This document shows positions 55,562-64,000 of a stretch of 64,000 nt of DNA, piece after piece (the first letter of the stretch is position 1; each line of letters begins with the position of its first letter). The stretch is from the NCBI RefSeq assembly GCF_003732545.1, contig NZ_AYKF01000066.1:124001-188000 (forward strand), read 5' to 3'. The position numbers were made by a program, and so were the translations under genes. The notes under the pieces were generated by a model, which was not told where the DNA came from, made no database searches, and saw only the letters and a program-made list of their open reading frames with translations. This DNA comes from Salinisphaera orenii subsp. halophila YIM 95161 (GTDB lineage: Bacteria > Pseudomonadota > Gammaproteobacteria > Nevskiales > Salinisphaeraceae).

Positions 55562-57325
55562 ATGATCGACACCAACGTCATACTGTTCTTCGTCGGCCTG
55601 CTGCTCTTTCTGAGCGTGCTCGCGAGTTCGTTGGCCCGTTTCGGGCCGCCGCTGCTGCTGATCTTTCTGATCGTCGGCATGCTCGCGGGCGAGGACGGGC
55701 CCGGACAGATCAACTTCAACAACGTGCCCGTCGCCTATTTCGTCGCCAATCTGGCGCTGGCGGTCATCCTTCTGGACGGCGGGCTGCGAACGCACTTCCA
55801 GACCTTTCGCGTGGCGTTGCGACCCGCGCTGTCGCTGGCGACGTTCGGCGTGCTCATTTCGGCGACGCTGGCCGGCGCCTTCATCGCCGTATGGCTGAAT
55901 GTGGACTGGCGCTACGGCCTGCTGCTGGGCTCGATCGTGGCGAGCACCGACGCCGCGGCGGTGTTCTCCCAGCTGCGCAATTCAGGCGTGACGCTCAACC
56001 AGCGCGTTTCCGCCACGCTCGAGATCGAATCGGGCACGAACGACCCGATGGCGATCTTCCTGGTCACCTTTCTGCTCGGCGCCATCGAGTCGGACAAGGG
56101 CTTCACGCCGTCGACGATTCTCTCGGAGATCGCGCATCAGTTCGGCATCGGCATCGCCGGCGGCATCGTGCTCGGCTATGTGCTGTCGTTTCTGATCTCG
56201 CGCCTGCGGCTGGTCGAGGGGCTCTACGCCCTGCTGATCGTCTCCGGTGGCCTGATGGCATTCACCGCCATCAACCAGCTCGGTGGGAGCGGTTTTCTCG
56301 GCATCTACGTCGTGGGCCTGGTCGTCGGCAATCGACGCAACCACGCCTCCGAGCATGTCTTCCGGGTGATGGACGGCCTCGCCTGGCTGGCGCAGGCGGG
56401 CATGTTTCTGGTGCTGGGGCTGCTGGTCAACCCGAATCAGCTCTGGGACCACGCCGGCTCGGCGGCGCTCATCGCATTGTTCCTGATCTTCGTCGCCCGC
56501 CCGGTGGCGGTATGGATGAGCCTGCTGCCCTTCCATTTTCCCTCGCGTGAACAGGGCTTCATCGCCTGGGTCGGCCTGCGCGGCGCCGTGCCCATCGTGC
56601 TTTCACTGTTTCCGTTGATGGCGGATCTCGAAGGCGGGCAGTTCCTGTTCGACATCACCTTCGCGGTCGTACTGGTCTCGCTGCTGATACAGGGCACGTC
56701 ACTGGCCTGGATGGCCCGCCTACTCAAGCTCCAACTTCCGCGCGAGCCCGGCGCCGTGGCCCGGTTCGACTTCGAGGGCACGCGGCCGGACCCCTACATC
56801 CTGCTCGCTTTTCGCATCCAGCCGGCCTCGAGCCTGGCCGCCACGCAGGGCGACGCGCTGGCGCGTTTCGACAAGCTGCGCTGCATTGCGGTCACCCGCG
56901 GGCCGCGTCTGCTGTTCCCCAAGCGCGGCTTCGTCTATGCCGCCAACGACCTGCTGTATCTGATCACGCCGGAACGCCACGCCGAGGAACTGTCGTTGCT
57001 GTTTCGCGGCAAGAACCGCGACAGCGAGCCCGCCGCGCGCGCCTTCTTCGGCAGTTTCATCCTGCACGGCAACGCCACGATGGCAGCGCTGGCCACGGTC
57101 TACGGCGTAACGCTCGAGGCGCGCCAGGGCGAACTCGAGATCGCCGACTACATGCGTCGCCGGCTCCGGCGTCGGCCCGTGGAGGGCGACGTGGTCGACG
57201 TCGACGGCCTGCGCCTGACCGTGCGCACGCTCGACGCGGGCGTCATCGAAACGGTGGGCCTGCGGCTGCGCGAACCCGAGCGCCCCGAGGGCGGCAAGAA
57301 ACCGCGGCCCCGGGGCGGGCGATAA
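55562..57325 (+). CDS. Potassium/proton antiporter, CPA1 family (NhaP2/CvrA type)
   Basis: A 587-residue membrane antiporter. The N-terminal ~390 residues hold about twelve helices with IVASTDAAAVFSQLRNSG and ESGTNDPMAIFLV (ion-binding Asp) and VGLRGAVPIVLSLFP. Then a TrkA_C/RCK_C-like domain (PDPYILLAFRIQPASSLAATQG) and a C-terminal CorC/HlyC-type domain (ADYMRRRLRRRPVEGDVVDV). This three-part layout marks CvrA/NhaP2 proteins, which exchange K+ (or Na+) for H+. Start MIDTNVILFF at 55562; an earlier in-frame ATG encodes unrelated sequence. Confidence 0.92.
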   Translation: MIDTNVILFFVGLLLFLSVLASSLARFGPPLLLIFLIVGMLAGEDGPGQINFNNVPVAYFVANLALAVILLDGGLRTHFQTFRVALRPALSLATFGVLISATLAGAFIAVWLNVDWRYGLLLGSIVASTDAAAVFSQLRNSGVTLNQRVSATLEIESGTNDPMAIFLVTFLLGAIESDKGFTPSTILSEIAHQFGIGIAGGIVLGYVLSFLISRLRLVEGLYALLIVSGGLMAFTAINQLGGSGFLGIYVVGLVVGNRRNHASEHVFRVMDGLAWLAQAGMFLVLGLLVNPNQLWDHAGSAALIALFLIFVARPVAVWMSLLPFHFPSREQGFIAWVGLRGAVPIVLSLFPLMADLEGGQFLFDITFAVVLVSLLIQGTSLAWMARLLKLQLPREPGAVARFDFEGTRPDPYILLAFRIQPASSLAATQGDALARFDKLRCIAVTRGPRLLFPKRGFVYAANDLLYLITPERHAEELSLLFRGKNRDSEPAARAFFGSFILHGNATMAALATVYGVTLEARQGELEIADYMRRRLRRRPVEGDVVDVDGLRLTVRTLDAGVIETVGLRLREPERPEGGKKPRPRGGR

Positions 57326-57337
57326 TCCGGCGAGCGG

Positions 57338-57817
57338 CTATTCGGCGTCGACGCGGCGGGGCCGATGGGCGCCGCCGAAGCTGTGGCCCTGCGCCAGACA
57401 GTAGGCCAGCCACTTGTTGAGCAGCAGATTGCGGGGCCACTGGTTTCCGAGCACGTCCTCGTCGATCTCGGGCAGGCCCGCGAGCGCGGCATAGCGCGAA
57501 CGCGCGTCGCAGTAGATCGCCTCGGCGAGCTGGGCGTCGCGATACACCCGCAGACGCAGGTCGGGGTCCGGCCGGGCGTCGTCGCCTTCGCCGAACCAGT
57601 AGGTGAGATTGAGCGTGACGGTATAGCGGCAGCGCTCGAGCACGCGCAGATGCAGGGTCGCATGTTCGCCGGGCGAACGGGCCTGGTCGAACGGTAGATC
57701 GATCTCGGGCACGAGCCGCTCGAACCGGCGGTAGTTGCTCTCATAGAGCCCCATCAGGCCGGTGAAGCTGCGCGGCTGTGCCGCGGCCAGCCAGTGATTG
57801 CGTTTGAGTCTGGGCAT
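57338..57817 (-). CDS. DUF1249-domain protein (YqiB-like)
   Basis: A 159-residue cytosolic protein of the DUF1249 family: GLMGLYESNYRRFERLVPE, RYTVTLNLTYWFG, PDLRLRVYRDAQLAEAIYCD and NQWPRNLLLNKWLAYCLAQGH. The last is the conserved C-terminal helix. Function unknown in the family. ATG 57817 is preferred; one six codons upstream is possible. Convergent with the antiporter gene (12 bp apart). Confidence 0.9.
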   Translation of the reverse strand: MPRLKRNHWLAAAQPRSFTGLMGLYESNYRRFERLVPEIDLPFDQARSPGEHATLHLRVLERCRYTVTLNLTYWFGEGDDARPDPDLRLRVYRDAQLAEAIYCDARSRYAALAGLPEIDEDVLGNQWPRNLLLNKWLAYCLAQGHSFGGAHRPRRVDAE

Positions 57818-57867
57818 TCCGGGACTATACGGCACGCCTGCGGCTTTTCAAACGCGCCCGCCGGCGG

Positions 57868-58704
57868 CTAGAACGAGCGCCTGCGGATGTCCTTGTCCTG
57901 CATGATCAGCGTCGCGATCTCCTCGATCGATTTGTTGGTGGTCTCGGCGTAAGGCAGCCCGTGTCGCTTGTACAGCCCCTCCGCCTGGCGCAGCTCGTAG
58001 CTGACCTGCGGCAGGGCGGCGTAGCTGCTGCCGCGACGCCGCTCGCTGCGGATATGATGCAGACGCTCCGGGTCGATCCACAGCCCATAGAGCTTGTCGC
58101 GATAGGGCTTGAGCGCCCGCGGCAGGCCGGTGCCCTCGAGATCCTCGTCAGTGAGCGGGTAGTTGGCGGCGTACACGCCGTGCTGCATGGCGAGATAGAT
58201 GCACACCGGCGTCTTGCCGCAGCGCGACGGCGCCACCAGTATGACCTGCGCCTGATCGTAACCGCTTTCGCCGACGCCGTCGTCGTGGGTCAGCGCGTAG
58301 TTCATGGCATCGATGCGCGAGCGGTAGGTCGCTTCGTCGGCGATGCCGTGCGCCCGCCCCTCGCGATGTTCGGACTTGGTCTCGAGCGCGCGCTCGAGCT
58401 TGGGCACGAACGTGTCGAACAGATCGAGAAACAGCGCGCTGCTGTCGCGCAGTATCTCGCGCACGTCCTCGCTGACGGTGGTGGAGAATACGATAGGCTG
58501 GAGTCCGCTCGTGCGCCCGGTGTGTTCGATGTACTCGAGCGCCGAGCGCGCCTTCTCCGGCGTGTTGATGAACGGCAGCGTGGACTGTCGGAAACTGCGC
58601 TCGTCGAACTGGGTGAGCAGCGTCGCGCCCAGTGTCTCGGCGGTGATGCCGGTGCGATCGGACAGAAAGAAGATCGAACGTTGGGGGGTGTCGGCGTCGC
58701 TCAT
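57868..58704 (-). CDS. ppsR: PEP synthase regulatory protein (kinase/pyrophosphorylase)
   Basis: Bifunctional enzyme (DUF299) that inactivates PEP synthase by ADP-dependent threonine phosphorylation and reactivates it by Pi-dependent dephosphorylation. 278 residues: FFLSDRTGITAETLGATLL at the N-terminus, P-loop VAPSRCGKTPVCIYLA, and TNKSIEEIATLIM at the C-terminus. Start MSDADTPQRSIFF at 58704. Divergent from its target ppsA, an arrangement seen widely. Confidence 0.96.
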   Translation of the reverse strand: MSDADTPQRSIFFLSDRTGITAETLGATLLTQFDERSFRQSTLPFINTPEKARSALEYIEHTGRTSGLQPIVFSTTVSEDVREILRDSSALFLDLFDTFVPKLERALETKSEHREGRAHGIADEATYRSRIDAMNYALTHDDGVGESGYDQAQVILVAPSRCGKTPVCIYLAMQHGVYAANYPLTDEDLEGTGLPRALKPYRDKLYGLWIDPERLHHIRSERRRGSSYAALPQVSYELRQAEGLYKRHGLPYAETTNKSIEEIATLIMQDKDIRRRSF

Positions 58705-58846
58705 GCGCGACATCCTGCCCGAGCGCGGCCGTTCCGCCTAGGCCGGGTCCGGGCCGCGATCGCGCCATGGCAACCGTATACGGCGCGCACAGCCCGCGCG
58801 AGCGCGTGTAAAATGAGCGCCCATCGCTTGGTTTCCGAGGACGGTA

Positions 58847-61222
58847 TTGGTGCAAAACGAGCACGTAGTGTGGTTCAGCCAGCTGGGTATGGACGATGTC
58901 GAGCGCGTGGGCGGCAAGAACGCCTCGCTCGGCGAAATGATCAGCCATCTCGCCGATGCCGGCGTCAACGTGCCGGACGGCTTCGCCACCACCGCCTCGG
59001 CCTACCGTGAGTTTCTGGCCCACGACGGCCTGGACGCACGCATCAACGCCGCACTCGATGCGCTGGACGTGAACGACGTCGACGCGCTGGTCGAGACCGG
59101 CGAAAAGATCCGTGGCTGGGTGCTCGAACACCCCTTCCCGCCCGATCTGGAAGCCGCGATCCGCGAATCCTTCACCACCCTGGCCGGCGACAACGCCGAC
59201 ATCTCGGTGGCTGTGCGCTCGTCGGCAACCGCCGAGGACCTGCCGGACGCCTCCTTCGCCGGCCAACAGGAAACCTTCCTCAACGTGCGCGGGCTCGATA
59301 ACGTCATGCTCGCGATCAAGGACGTGTTCGCCTCGCTGTTCAACGACCGCGCGATCTCCTATCGCGTGCATCGCGGCTTCGAGCACAGCCAGGTCGCGCT
59401 GTCCGCGGGCATCCAGCGCATGGTGCGCTCGGACACGGGCGCCTCGGGCGTGATGTTCACGATCGACACCGAATCCGGCTTCGACCAGGTGGTGTTCATC
59501 ACCAGTTCCTGGGGGCTGGGCGAGGCCGTCGTCCAGGGCGCGGTCAACCCCGACGAGTTCTATGTCTACAAGCCGAACGTGGACGCCAAACGTCCGGCGA
59601 TCCTGCGGCGCGTGAACGGCGGCAAGGCCGTGAAGATGATCTACACGGCCGACCGCAGCCACGGCAAGACCACCGAATTCGTGGACGTCGCCGCCGAGGA
59701 CCAGTCGCGTTTCTCCCTATCGGATGCCGACGCCGAGGCACTGGCCGCCCAGGCGCTGATCATCGAGCGCCACTACGGCCGGCCCATGGATATCGAATGG
59801 GGCAAGGACGGCGAGACCGGCGAGCTCTACATCCTGCAGGCGCGGCCGGAGACGGTGAAATCCAACAGCGGCGGCCGCCTGGAGCGCTATCAGCTCGACT
59901 CCCACGGCTATACCGTACTGGTTGAGGGCCGTTCCATCGGCCAGCGCGTGGGCGCGGGCCGCGTACGCAACGTCGCCTCGGTCAAGGAGATGAACAAGGT
60001 CGAGGACGGCGATATTCTGGTCACCGACATGACCGACCCCGACTGGGAGCCGGTGATGAAGCGCGCCTCGGCGATCGTCACCAATCGCGGCGGGCGTACC
60101 TGCCACGCCGCGATCATCGCACGCGAGCTCGGCATACCGGCGGTGGTCGGCACCGGCGACGCCACCGAACGGTTGGTCGACGGCACGCCCGTGACCGTCT
60201 CCTGCGCGGAGGGCGACACCGGCTACGTCTACGACGGCGAGATCGCGTTCAACGTCGACGAGGTCTCGCTCGAGAGCATGCCGGACATCGGCACCAAGAT
60301 CATGATGAACGTGGGCAATCCGGACCGCGCCTTCGACTTCGCCATGATGCCCAACGAGGGTGTCGGCCTGGCGCGGCTCGAGTTCATCATCAACCGCCAG
60401 ATCGGCGTGCACCCTCGGGCCCTGCTGGAATACGACCGGCAGTCGCCCGCGCTGCAGAAGACCATCGCCGCCCACATCGCCGGCTATGCCGATCCCGTCG
60501 ACTTCTACATCGACCGGCTCGTCGAGGGCATCTCGACCATCGCCGCGGCCTTCGCCCCCAAGCCCGTGATCGTGCGGCTGTCGGACTTCAAGTCCAACGA
60601 ATACGCCAATCTCATCGGCGGCGAGGCCTACGAGCCCGACGAGGAGAACCCGATGATTGGCTGGCGCGGGGCCTCGCGCTACCTCGCCGACGACTTCCGC
60701 GCCTGTTTCGAGCTGGAGCTGGCGGCGGTCAAGCGCGTGCGCGACGACATGGATCTGACCAACGTCCAGATCATGATCCCGTTCGTACGCACGCTGGCCG
60801 AAGCGAAGGGCGTCACCGATCTGCTGGCCGAGCATGGCCTTAAACGTGGTCAGGACGGGCTGCGCATCATCATGATGTGCGAACTGCCCTCGAACGCCGT
60901 GCTCGCCGACGAGTTCCTCGAATACTTCGACGGCTTCTCCATCGGCTCCAACGACATGACCCAGCTCTCGCTCGGTCTGGATCGCGACTCCGGCCTGATC
61001 TCGCATCTGTTCGACGAGCGCGATCCGGCGGTCAAGATCATGCTCGAAAAGGCCATCAGCGCCTGCAAGCGCAACGACAAGTACGTCGGCATCTGCGGCC
61101 AGGGCCCGTCCGACTATCCGGATCTGGCGAAATGGCTCCTCGATCAGGAGATCGAGAGCATGTCGCTCAATCCGGACACGGTCGTCAGCACCTGGCTCTA
61201 TCTCGCCGGCAAGACGGTCTGA
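58847..61222 (+). CDS. ppsA: Phosphoenolpyruvate synthase
   Basis: Gluconeogenic enzyme making PEP, AMP and Pi from pyruvate and ATP. 791 residues (E. coli 792): N-terminal ATP-grasp ([32 protein letters not shown]), swivelling domain with catalytic His420 in [20 protein letters not shown], and C-terminal PEP/pyruvate barrel with [19 protein letters not shown] and [12 protein letters not shown]. No ATG is near the start; TTG 58847 or the adjacent GTG 58850 follow GAGG by 6-9 nt. Confidence 0.97.
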   Translation: MVQNEHVVWFSQLGMDDVERVGGKNASLGEMISHLADAGVNVPDGFATTASAYREFLAHDGLDARINAALDALDVNDVDALVETGEKIRGWVLEHPFPPDLEAAIRESFTTLAGDNADISVAVRSSATAEDLPDASFAGQQETFLNVRGLDNVMLAIKDVFASLFNDRAISYRVHRGFEHSQVALSAGIQRMVRSDTGASGVMFTIDTESGFDQVVFITSSWGLGEAVVQGAVNPDEFYVYKPNVDAKRPAILRRVNGGKAVKMIYTADRSHGKTTEFVDVAAEDQSRFSLSDADAEALAAQALIIERHYGRPMDIEWGKDGETGELYILQARPETVKSNSGGRLERYQLDSHGYTVLVEGRSIGQRVGAGRVRNVASVKEMNKVEDGDILVTDMTDPDWEPVMKRASAIVTNRGGRTCHAAIIARELGIPAVVGTGDATERLVDGTPVTVSCAEGDTGYVYDGEIAFNVDEVSLESMPDIGTKIMMNVGNPDRAFDFAMMPNEGVGLARLEFIINRQIGVHPRALLEYDRQSPALQKTIAAHIAGYADPVDFYIDRLVEGISTIAAAFAPKPVIVRLSDFKSNEYANLIGGEAYEPDEENPMIGWRGASRYLADDFRACFELELAAVKRVRDDMDLTNVQIMIPFVRTLAEAKGVTDLLAEHGLKRGQDGLRIIMMCELPSNAVLADEFLEYFDGFSIGSNDMTQLSLGLDRDSGLISHLFDERDPAVKIMLEKAISACKRNDKYVGICGQGPSDYPDLAKWLLDQEIESMSLNPDTVVSTWLYLAGKTV

Positions 61223-61253
61223 ACCCACGCCGCAACGCGACCGGAGAACCCCG

Positions 61254-62078
61254 ATGGCCCGCAAACTGCCGCTTTTCGTCGACGCCGAACAGCTTCACGA
61301 CGTCCTCGGCCTGCCCCACGTGCAGATCGTGGCCGTCGATCCGGCCGGCGACTACGCCCGCGCGCACATACCCGGCGCGCTGCAGATCGACATGCCCGAC
61401 TTCACCACCAGCGCGCCGCCGGTTGCCGGGCTGCTGCCGGACGAGGCCGCGCTCGCCGAGGCGCTGTCGGACGCCGGGCTGCGCAACGACGCCCATATCG
61501 TGGCCTACGACCGCGTCGGCGACGGCCAGGCCGCACGCCTGCTGTATACGCTGGACGTGATGGGCCATTCGGATCTGTCGCTGCTCGACGGCGGGCTGGC
61601 GGCCTGGCACGAGGCCGGCTTCGAACTCGAGGACGGCCAACCCCAGGCCGGCCGCAGCGCGTTCGAGGTCACCCGCCAGCCCGACGGCATCGCCGACCGG
61701 GCGTGGATCGAGCAGCATCTGGACGACAATCACGTCAGCTTTCTGGATGTGCGCAGTGCCGCGGAATACGCCGGTGCCGATGTGCGCAGCGCGCGCGGCG
61801 GCCACATTCCGGGCGCCATCAGCCTCGACTGGCTGCACTTCAAGGACGCGCGGGGTCGGCTACGCCCGCGCGCCGAGCTGCTGGAGATCCTGTCCCAGCA
61901 CGGCGTGGATTCGCAGTGCGACATCACGGCGTACTGCCAGAGCCACGTGCGTTCGTCCTATGCCTACCTGGTGCTCAAGTATCTCGGCTATCCGCAGGTA
62001 CGCGGCTATCCCGGCGCCTGGTCCGAGTGGGGCAACGTCGACGACACGCCGGTGCGAACCCCGTCCGACCCGGCCTGA
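61254..62078 (+). CDS. Two-domain rhodanese-type sulfurtransferase
   Basis: A 274-residue tandem rhodanese. The N-terminal domain lacks the catalytic cysteine (HIVAYDRVGDGQAARL, Asp in place), as usual; the C-terminal domain has Cys228 in the active loop CQSHVRSS. That loop differs from CGSGVTA of mercaptopyruvate sulfurtransferase (SseA), so thiosulfate or another donor is more likely. Lies 31 bp after ppsA and overlaps the next gene by one base. Confidence 0.9.
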   Translation: MARKLPLFVDAEQLHDVLGLPHVQIVAVDPAGDYARAHIPGALQIDMPDFTTSAPPVAGLLPDEAALAEALSDAGLRNDAHIVAYDRVGDGQAARLLYTLDVMGHSDLSLLDGGLAAWHEAGFELEDGQPQAGRSAFEVTRQPDGIADRAWIEQHLDDNHVSFLDVRSAAEYAGADVRSARGGHIPGAISLDWLHFKDARGRLRPRAELLEILSQHGVDSQCDITAYCQSHVRSSYAYLVLKYLGYPQVRGYPGAWSEWGNVDDTPVRTPSDPA

Positions 62079-62950
62079 TGCGCCAGGAACTCGGCCGCGG
62101 CGCCGCATTCGCGATCGGCGGCGCCGCGGCGTTCGCGTGCATGAGCGCGCTGATCAAGCTCGCCGGCAGCGACCTGCCGAATCCGGTCATCGTCTTCTTC
62201 CGCAACCTGTTCGCGCTTGTCGCACTGCTGCCGTGGCTCGCAGCCACCGGGCGTTCGCGGCCGTCGATGCGAACGGCCCGGCCGGGCATGCATCTGCTGC
62301 GCACGGCCACCGGGCTGGGCGCGATGTACTGTTTCTTCTACGCGATTTCCCAGATGCCACTGGCCAGCGCGGTACTGCTGAACTATAGCCAGCCGCTGTT
62401 CCTGCCCTTCATCGCCTGGGCGTGGGTCGGCGAGCGCCCGCCGACACGCATCTATCCCGCCGTGCTCGTGGGGTTCGTCGGCGTCATCCTGATCCTCAAG
62501 CCCGGCCTGGACTGGGCCGGCCCCGCGGGCCTGGCCGGGCTCGGCGCCGGCATCCTGGCCGCCACCTCGATGGCCTCGATCCGGCGCATGTCCACCACCG
62601 AGCCGACGCTGCGGATCGTGCTCTATTTCAGTGTCCTGGCGACGCTGTTCTCGGCACTGCCCGCCGCCGCGTTCTGGCAGACCCCCGACACGACCGCCTG
62701 GCTGGCCCTGGCCGCGGCGGGCGTGGTCGCGACCGCCGGTCAGCTGCTGCTGACCCAGGCCTATACGCTCGCGCCTGCGGCGCATATCGGCGCACTGATC
62801 TACACCACCGTCCTGTTCGCCGCCCTCATCGGCTGGCTGGTCTGGCATGAAACGCCGGACGCGCTCAGCCTCGCCGGCGGAGCGGCCGTGATACTGGCCG
62901 CGGTGATCGTGGTGTTCGCGCGCCGCGCATCGCCGGGTCGGGCGACGTGA
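62078..62950 (+). CDS. EamA-family (DMT) transporter
   Basis: Drug/metabolite-superfamily permease of 290 residues with about ten membrane helices as two EamA repeats. Repeat 1 contains ALIKLAGSDLPNPVIVFFRN and YAISQMPLASAVLLNYSQPL, which resemble the RarD/YdcZ-unlike S-adenosylmethionine and amino-acid exporters. Substrate unknown. ATG overlaps the rhodanese stop (TGATG) and its stop overlaps the next gene, so the three form one unit. Confidence 0.9.
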   Translation: MRQELGRGAAFAIGGAAAFACMSALIKLAGSDLPNPVIVFFRNLFALVALLPWLAATGRSRPSMRTARPGMHLLRTATGLGAMYCFFYAISQMPLASAVLLNYSQPLFLPFIAWAWVGERPPTRIYPAVLVGFVGVILILKPGLDWAGPAGLAGLGAGILAATSMASIRRMSTTEPTLRIVLYFSVLATLFSALPAAAFWQTPDTTAWLALAAAGVVATAGQLLLTQAYTLAPAAHIGALIYTTVLFAALIGWLVWHETPDALSLAGGAAVILAAVIVVFARRASPGRAT

Positions 62951-63948
62951 TGCGTCGGCTTGCACGCTTCATACGCGGGCGTACGCCGGAGCCGGCGGAG
63001 CGCTCCGACCACTTCGACGGCCGTCGTTTCCACAATCCGAACCCCGTGTCGCGCGGCCCGGGCGCGCTGTGGCGATGGTATCGCGAGCGCGAACGCAACC
63101 CGTGGAGTCGTATTACCGACTTCGCGCGGCCCGCGCCGCCGCCGGCGCGCGCGGACGGGCTCGCCGTGACGTGGATCGGGCACGCCACCACACTGATCCA
63201 GGCCGCCGGTCACAACGTCCTGACCGACCCGGTCTTCTCCGAGCACGTCGGGCCCGTTCCGGGCCTCGGGCCGCGGCGCTACCATCCGCCCGGCCTCGCG
63301 TTCGACGACCTCCCGGCGATCGATACGGTGCTCATTAGCCACGCGCACTACGACCACCTCGACCGGCCGACGATCCGACGCCTGATCGCGCGCTTCAATC
63401 CGCTTTTCGTGGCCGCCGCCGGCCTCTCGGACTGGCTCGTGGCGGCCGGCGCGCGGCGCATCGTCACGCTGGACTGGTGGCAGGACACCCGTGTCGGCGA
63501 CGCGATGACCGTGACCGCGACACCGGCGCGGCACTGGTCCCGACGGGGGCTGACCGATCGCAACCGCGCGCTCTGGGTGGGCTACTGGATCGAAACCGCG
63601 GGCGCCAGCAGCCTGTTCTTCGCCGGCGACACCGGCTTCGGGCCGCATTTTAGCGAGATTCGTCACCGGCTCGGCGCGCCCGCCGTCGCGCTGCTGCCGA
63701 TCGGCGCCTACGCACCACGCTGGTTCATGGCGCCGCAGCACATGAACCCGCAGGACGCCGTGCAGGCGCATCAGGAACTGGGGGCCGGACACAGCCTCGG
63801 CATCCACTTCGCCACCTTCAAGCTCAGTGACGAGGGGCAGTGGGCGCCCGTAGCGGCGCTGTCCCGGGCCCGCGCGGCCGCGGGCCTGCCCGAGGCGAAC
63901 TTTCAGGCCCCTGCCTTCGGCCAGCGCGTTGTCTTCATCGACGACTGA
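62950..63948 (+). CDS. MBL-fold metallo-hydrolase, NAPE-PLD/RomA-like
   Basis: A 332-residue metallo-beta-lactamase-fold protein. Metal site HAHYDH at 131-136, preceded by TWIGHATTLIQ and NVLTDPVFSEHVGP, then ARHWSRRGLTDRNRALWVGYW (split here for reading), FAGDTGFGPHFSEI and GIHFATFKLSDE. These features match the N-acyl-phosphatidylethanolamine phospholipase D-like group; in bacteria the substrate is mostly unproven. Basic N-terminus RRLARFIRGR. Start ATG 62950 overlaps the previous stop; the GTG one codon earlier is an alternative. Confidence 0.9.
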   Translation: MRRLARFIRGRTPEPAERSDHFDGRRFHNPNPVSRGPGALWRWYRERERNPWSRITDFARPAPPPARADGLAVTWIGHATTLIQAAGHNVLTDPVFSEHVGPVPGLGPRRYHPPGLAFDDLPAIDTVLISHAHYDHLDRPTIRRLIARFNPLFVAAAGLSDWLVAAGARRIVTLDWWQDTRVGDAMTVTATPARHWSRRGLTDRNRALWVGYWIETAGASSLFFAGDTGFGPHFSEIRHRLGAPAVALLPIGAYAPRWFMAPQHMNPQDAVQAHQELGAGHSLGIHFATFKLSDEGQWAPVAALSRARAAAGLPEANFQAPAFGQRVVFIDD

Positions 63949-64000
63949 AGACGTGGCGCTATGCGCGGTGATTCGAGCGCGTCTCCTGCCCGGCGGGCCC

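Overview
The window reads as one continuous stretch of chromosome from a GC-rich, halophilic or halotolerant gammaproteobacterium. The backbone order (recN/grpE-dnaK-dnaJ-dapB-carA-carB, greA-yhbY-rlmE-ftsH-folP-glmM-tpiA-secG-tRNA-Leu, tRNA-fMet-rimP-nusA-infB-rbfA-truB-rpsO-pnp) is the arrangement I know from Pseudomonas-like gammaproteobacteria. Ectoine genes, a sodium-pumping NADH:quinone reductase, a sodium-dependent symporter and a cation/proton antiporter point to salt adaptation. A Salinisphaera-like organism is a reasonable guess, but nothing here proves the genus. I see no insertion sequence, phage, integron or CRISPR array.

Layout. 0-4.5 kb: start of smc (cut by the edge), queF, a glycine-zipper lipoprotein, cysZ, a CbbY-type phosphatase, dksA and phaR. 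4.5-4.7 kb: a gene-free strip with a near-consensus promoter and a strong terminator about 100 nt apart, a candidate small RNA. 4.7-13.8 kb, minus strand: the transcription/translation cluster pnp, rpsO, truB, rbfA, infB, nusA, rimP and the initiator tRNA. 13.8-21.6 kb, minus: nqrABCDEF, apbE, nqrM and a CBS-domain gene, lying between tRNA-fMet and tRNA-Leu. 21.6-29 kb: tRNA-Leu, secG, tpiA, glmM, folP, ftsH, rlmE, yhbY (plus strand) and greA. 29-40 kb: an accessory block between greA and carB with bioA, ubiA, gshA, an ECF sigma/anti-sigma pair with a divergent DUF4168 gene, queH, a small membrane protein, an AI-2E-family permease and ectABC. 40-49.4 kb, minus: carB, carA, dapB, dnaJ, dnaK, grpE. 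49.5-55.4 kb: nadK, recN, bamE, rnfH, an NSS-family symporter, smpB and tmRNA. 55.5-64 kb: a potassium/proton antiporter, a DUF1249 gene, the divergent ppsR/ppsA pair, a rhodanese, an EamA transporter and an NAPE-PLD-like metallo-hydrolase.

How it fits together. Na+-NQR makes a sodium gradient while oxidising NADH; ApbE attaches the covalent FMN groups of NqrB and NqrC, and NqrM is the small iron-centre maturation factor. The sodium gradient can power the NSS symporter; the antiporter and ectoine synthesis balance ions and osmolarity. GrpE-DnaK-DnaJ, FtsH, SmpB and tmRNA form protein and ribosome quality control, and grpE and dnaK each have a readable heat-shock promoter. 

The observations most worth following are the candidate small RNA at 4567-4658 with an exposed anti-Shine-Dalgarno motif; two matched divergent ECF promoters between the sigma operon and the DUF4168 gene; an ectA gene without ATG, GTG or TTG in front of its conserved N-terminus; a U1:U72 initiator tRNA; a large hairpin in the rpsO leader; and the nqr module lodged between two housekeeping tRNA genes.
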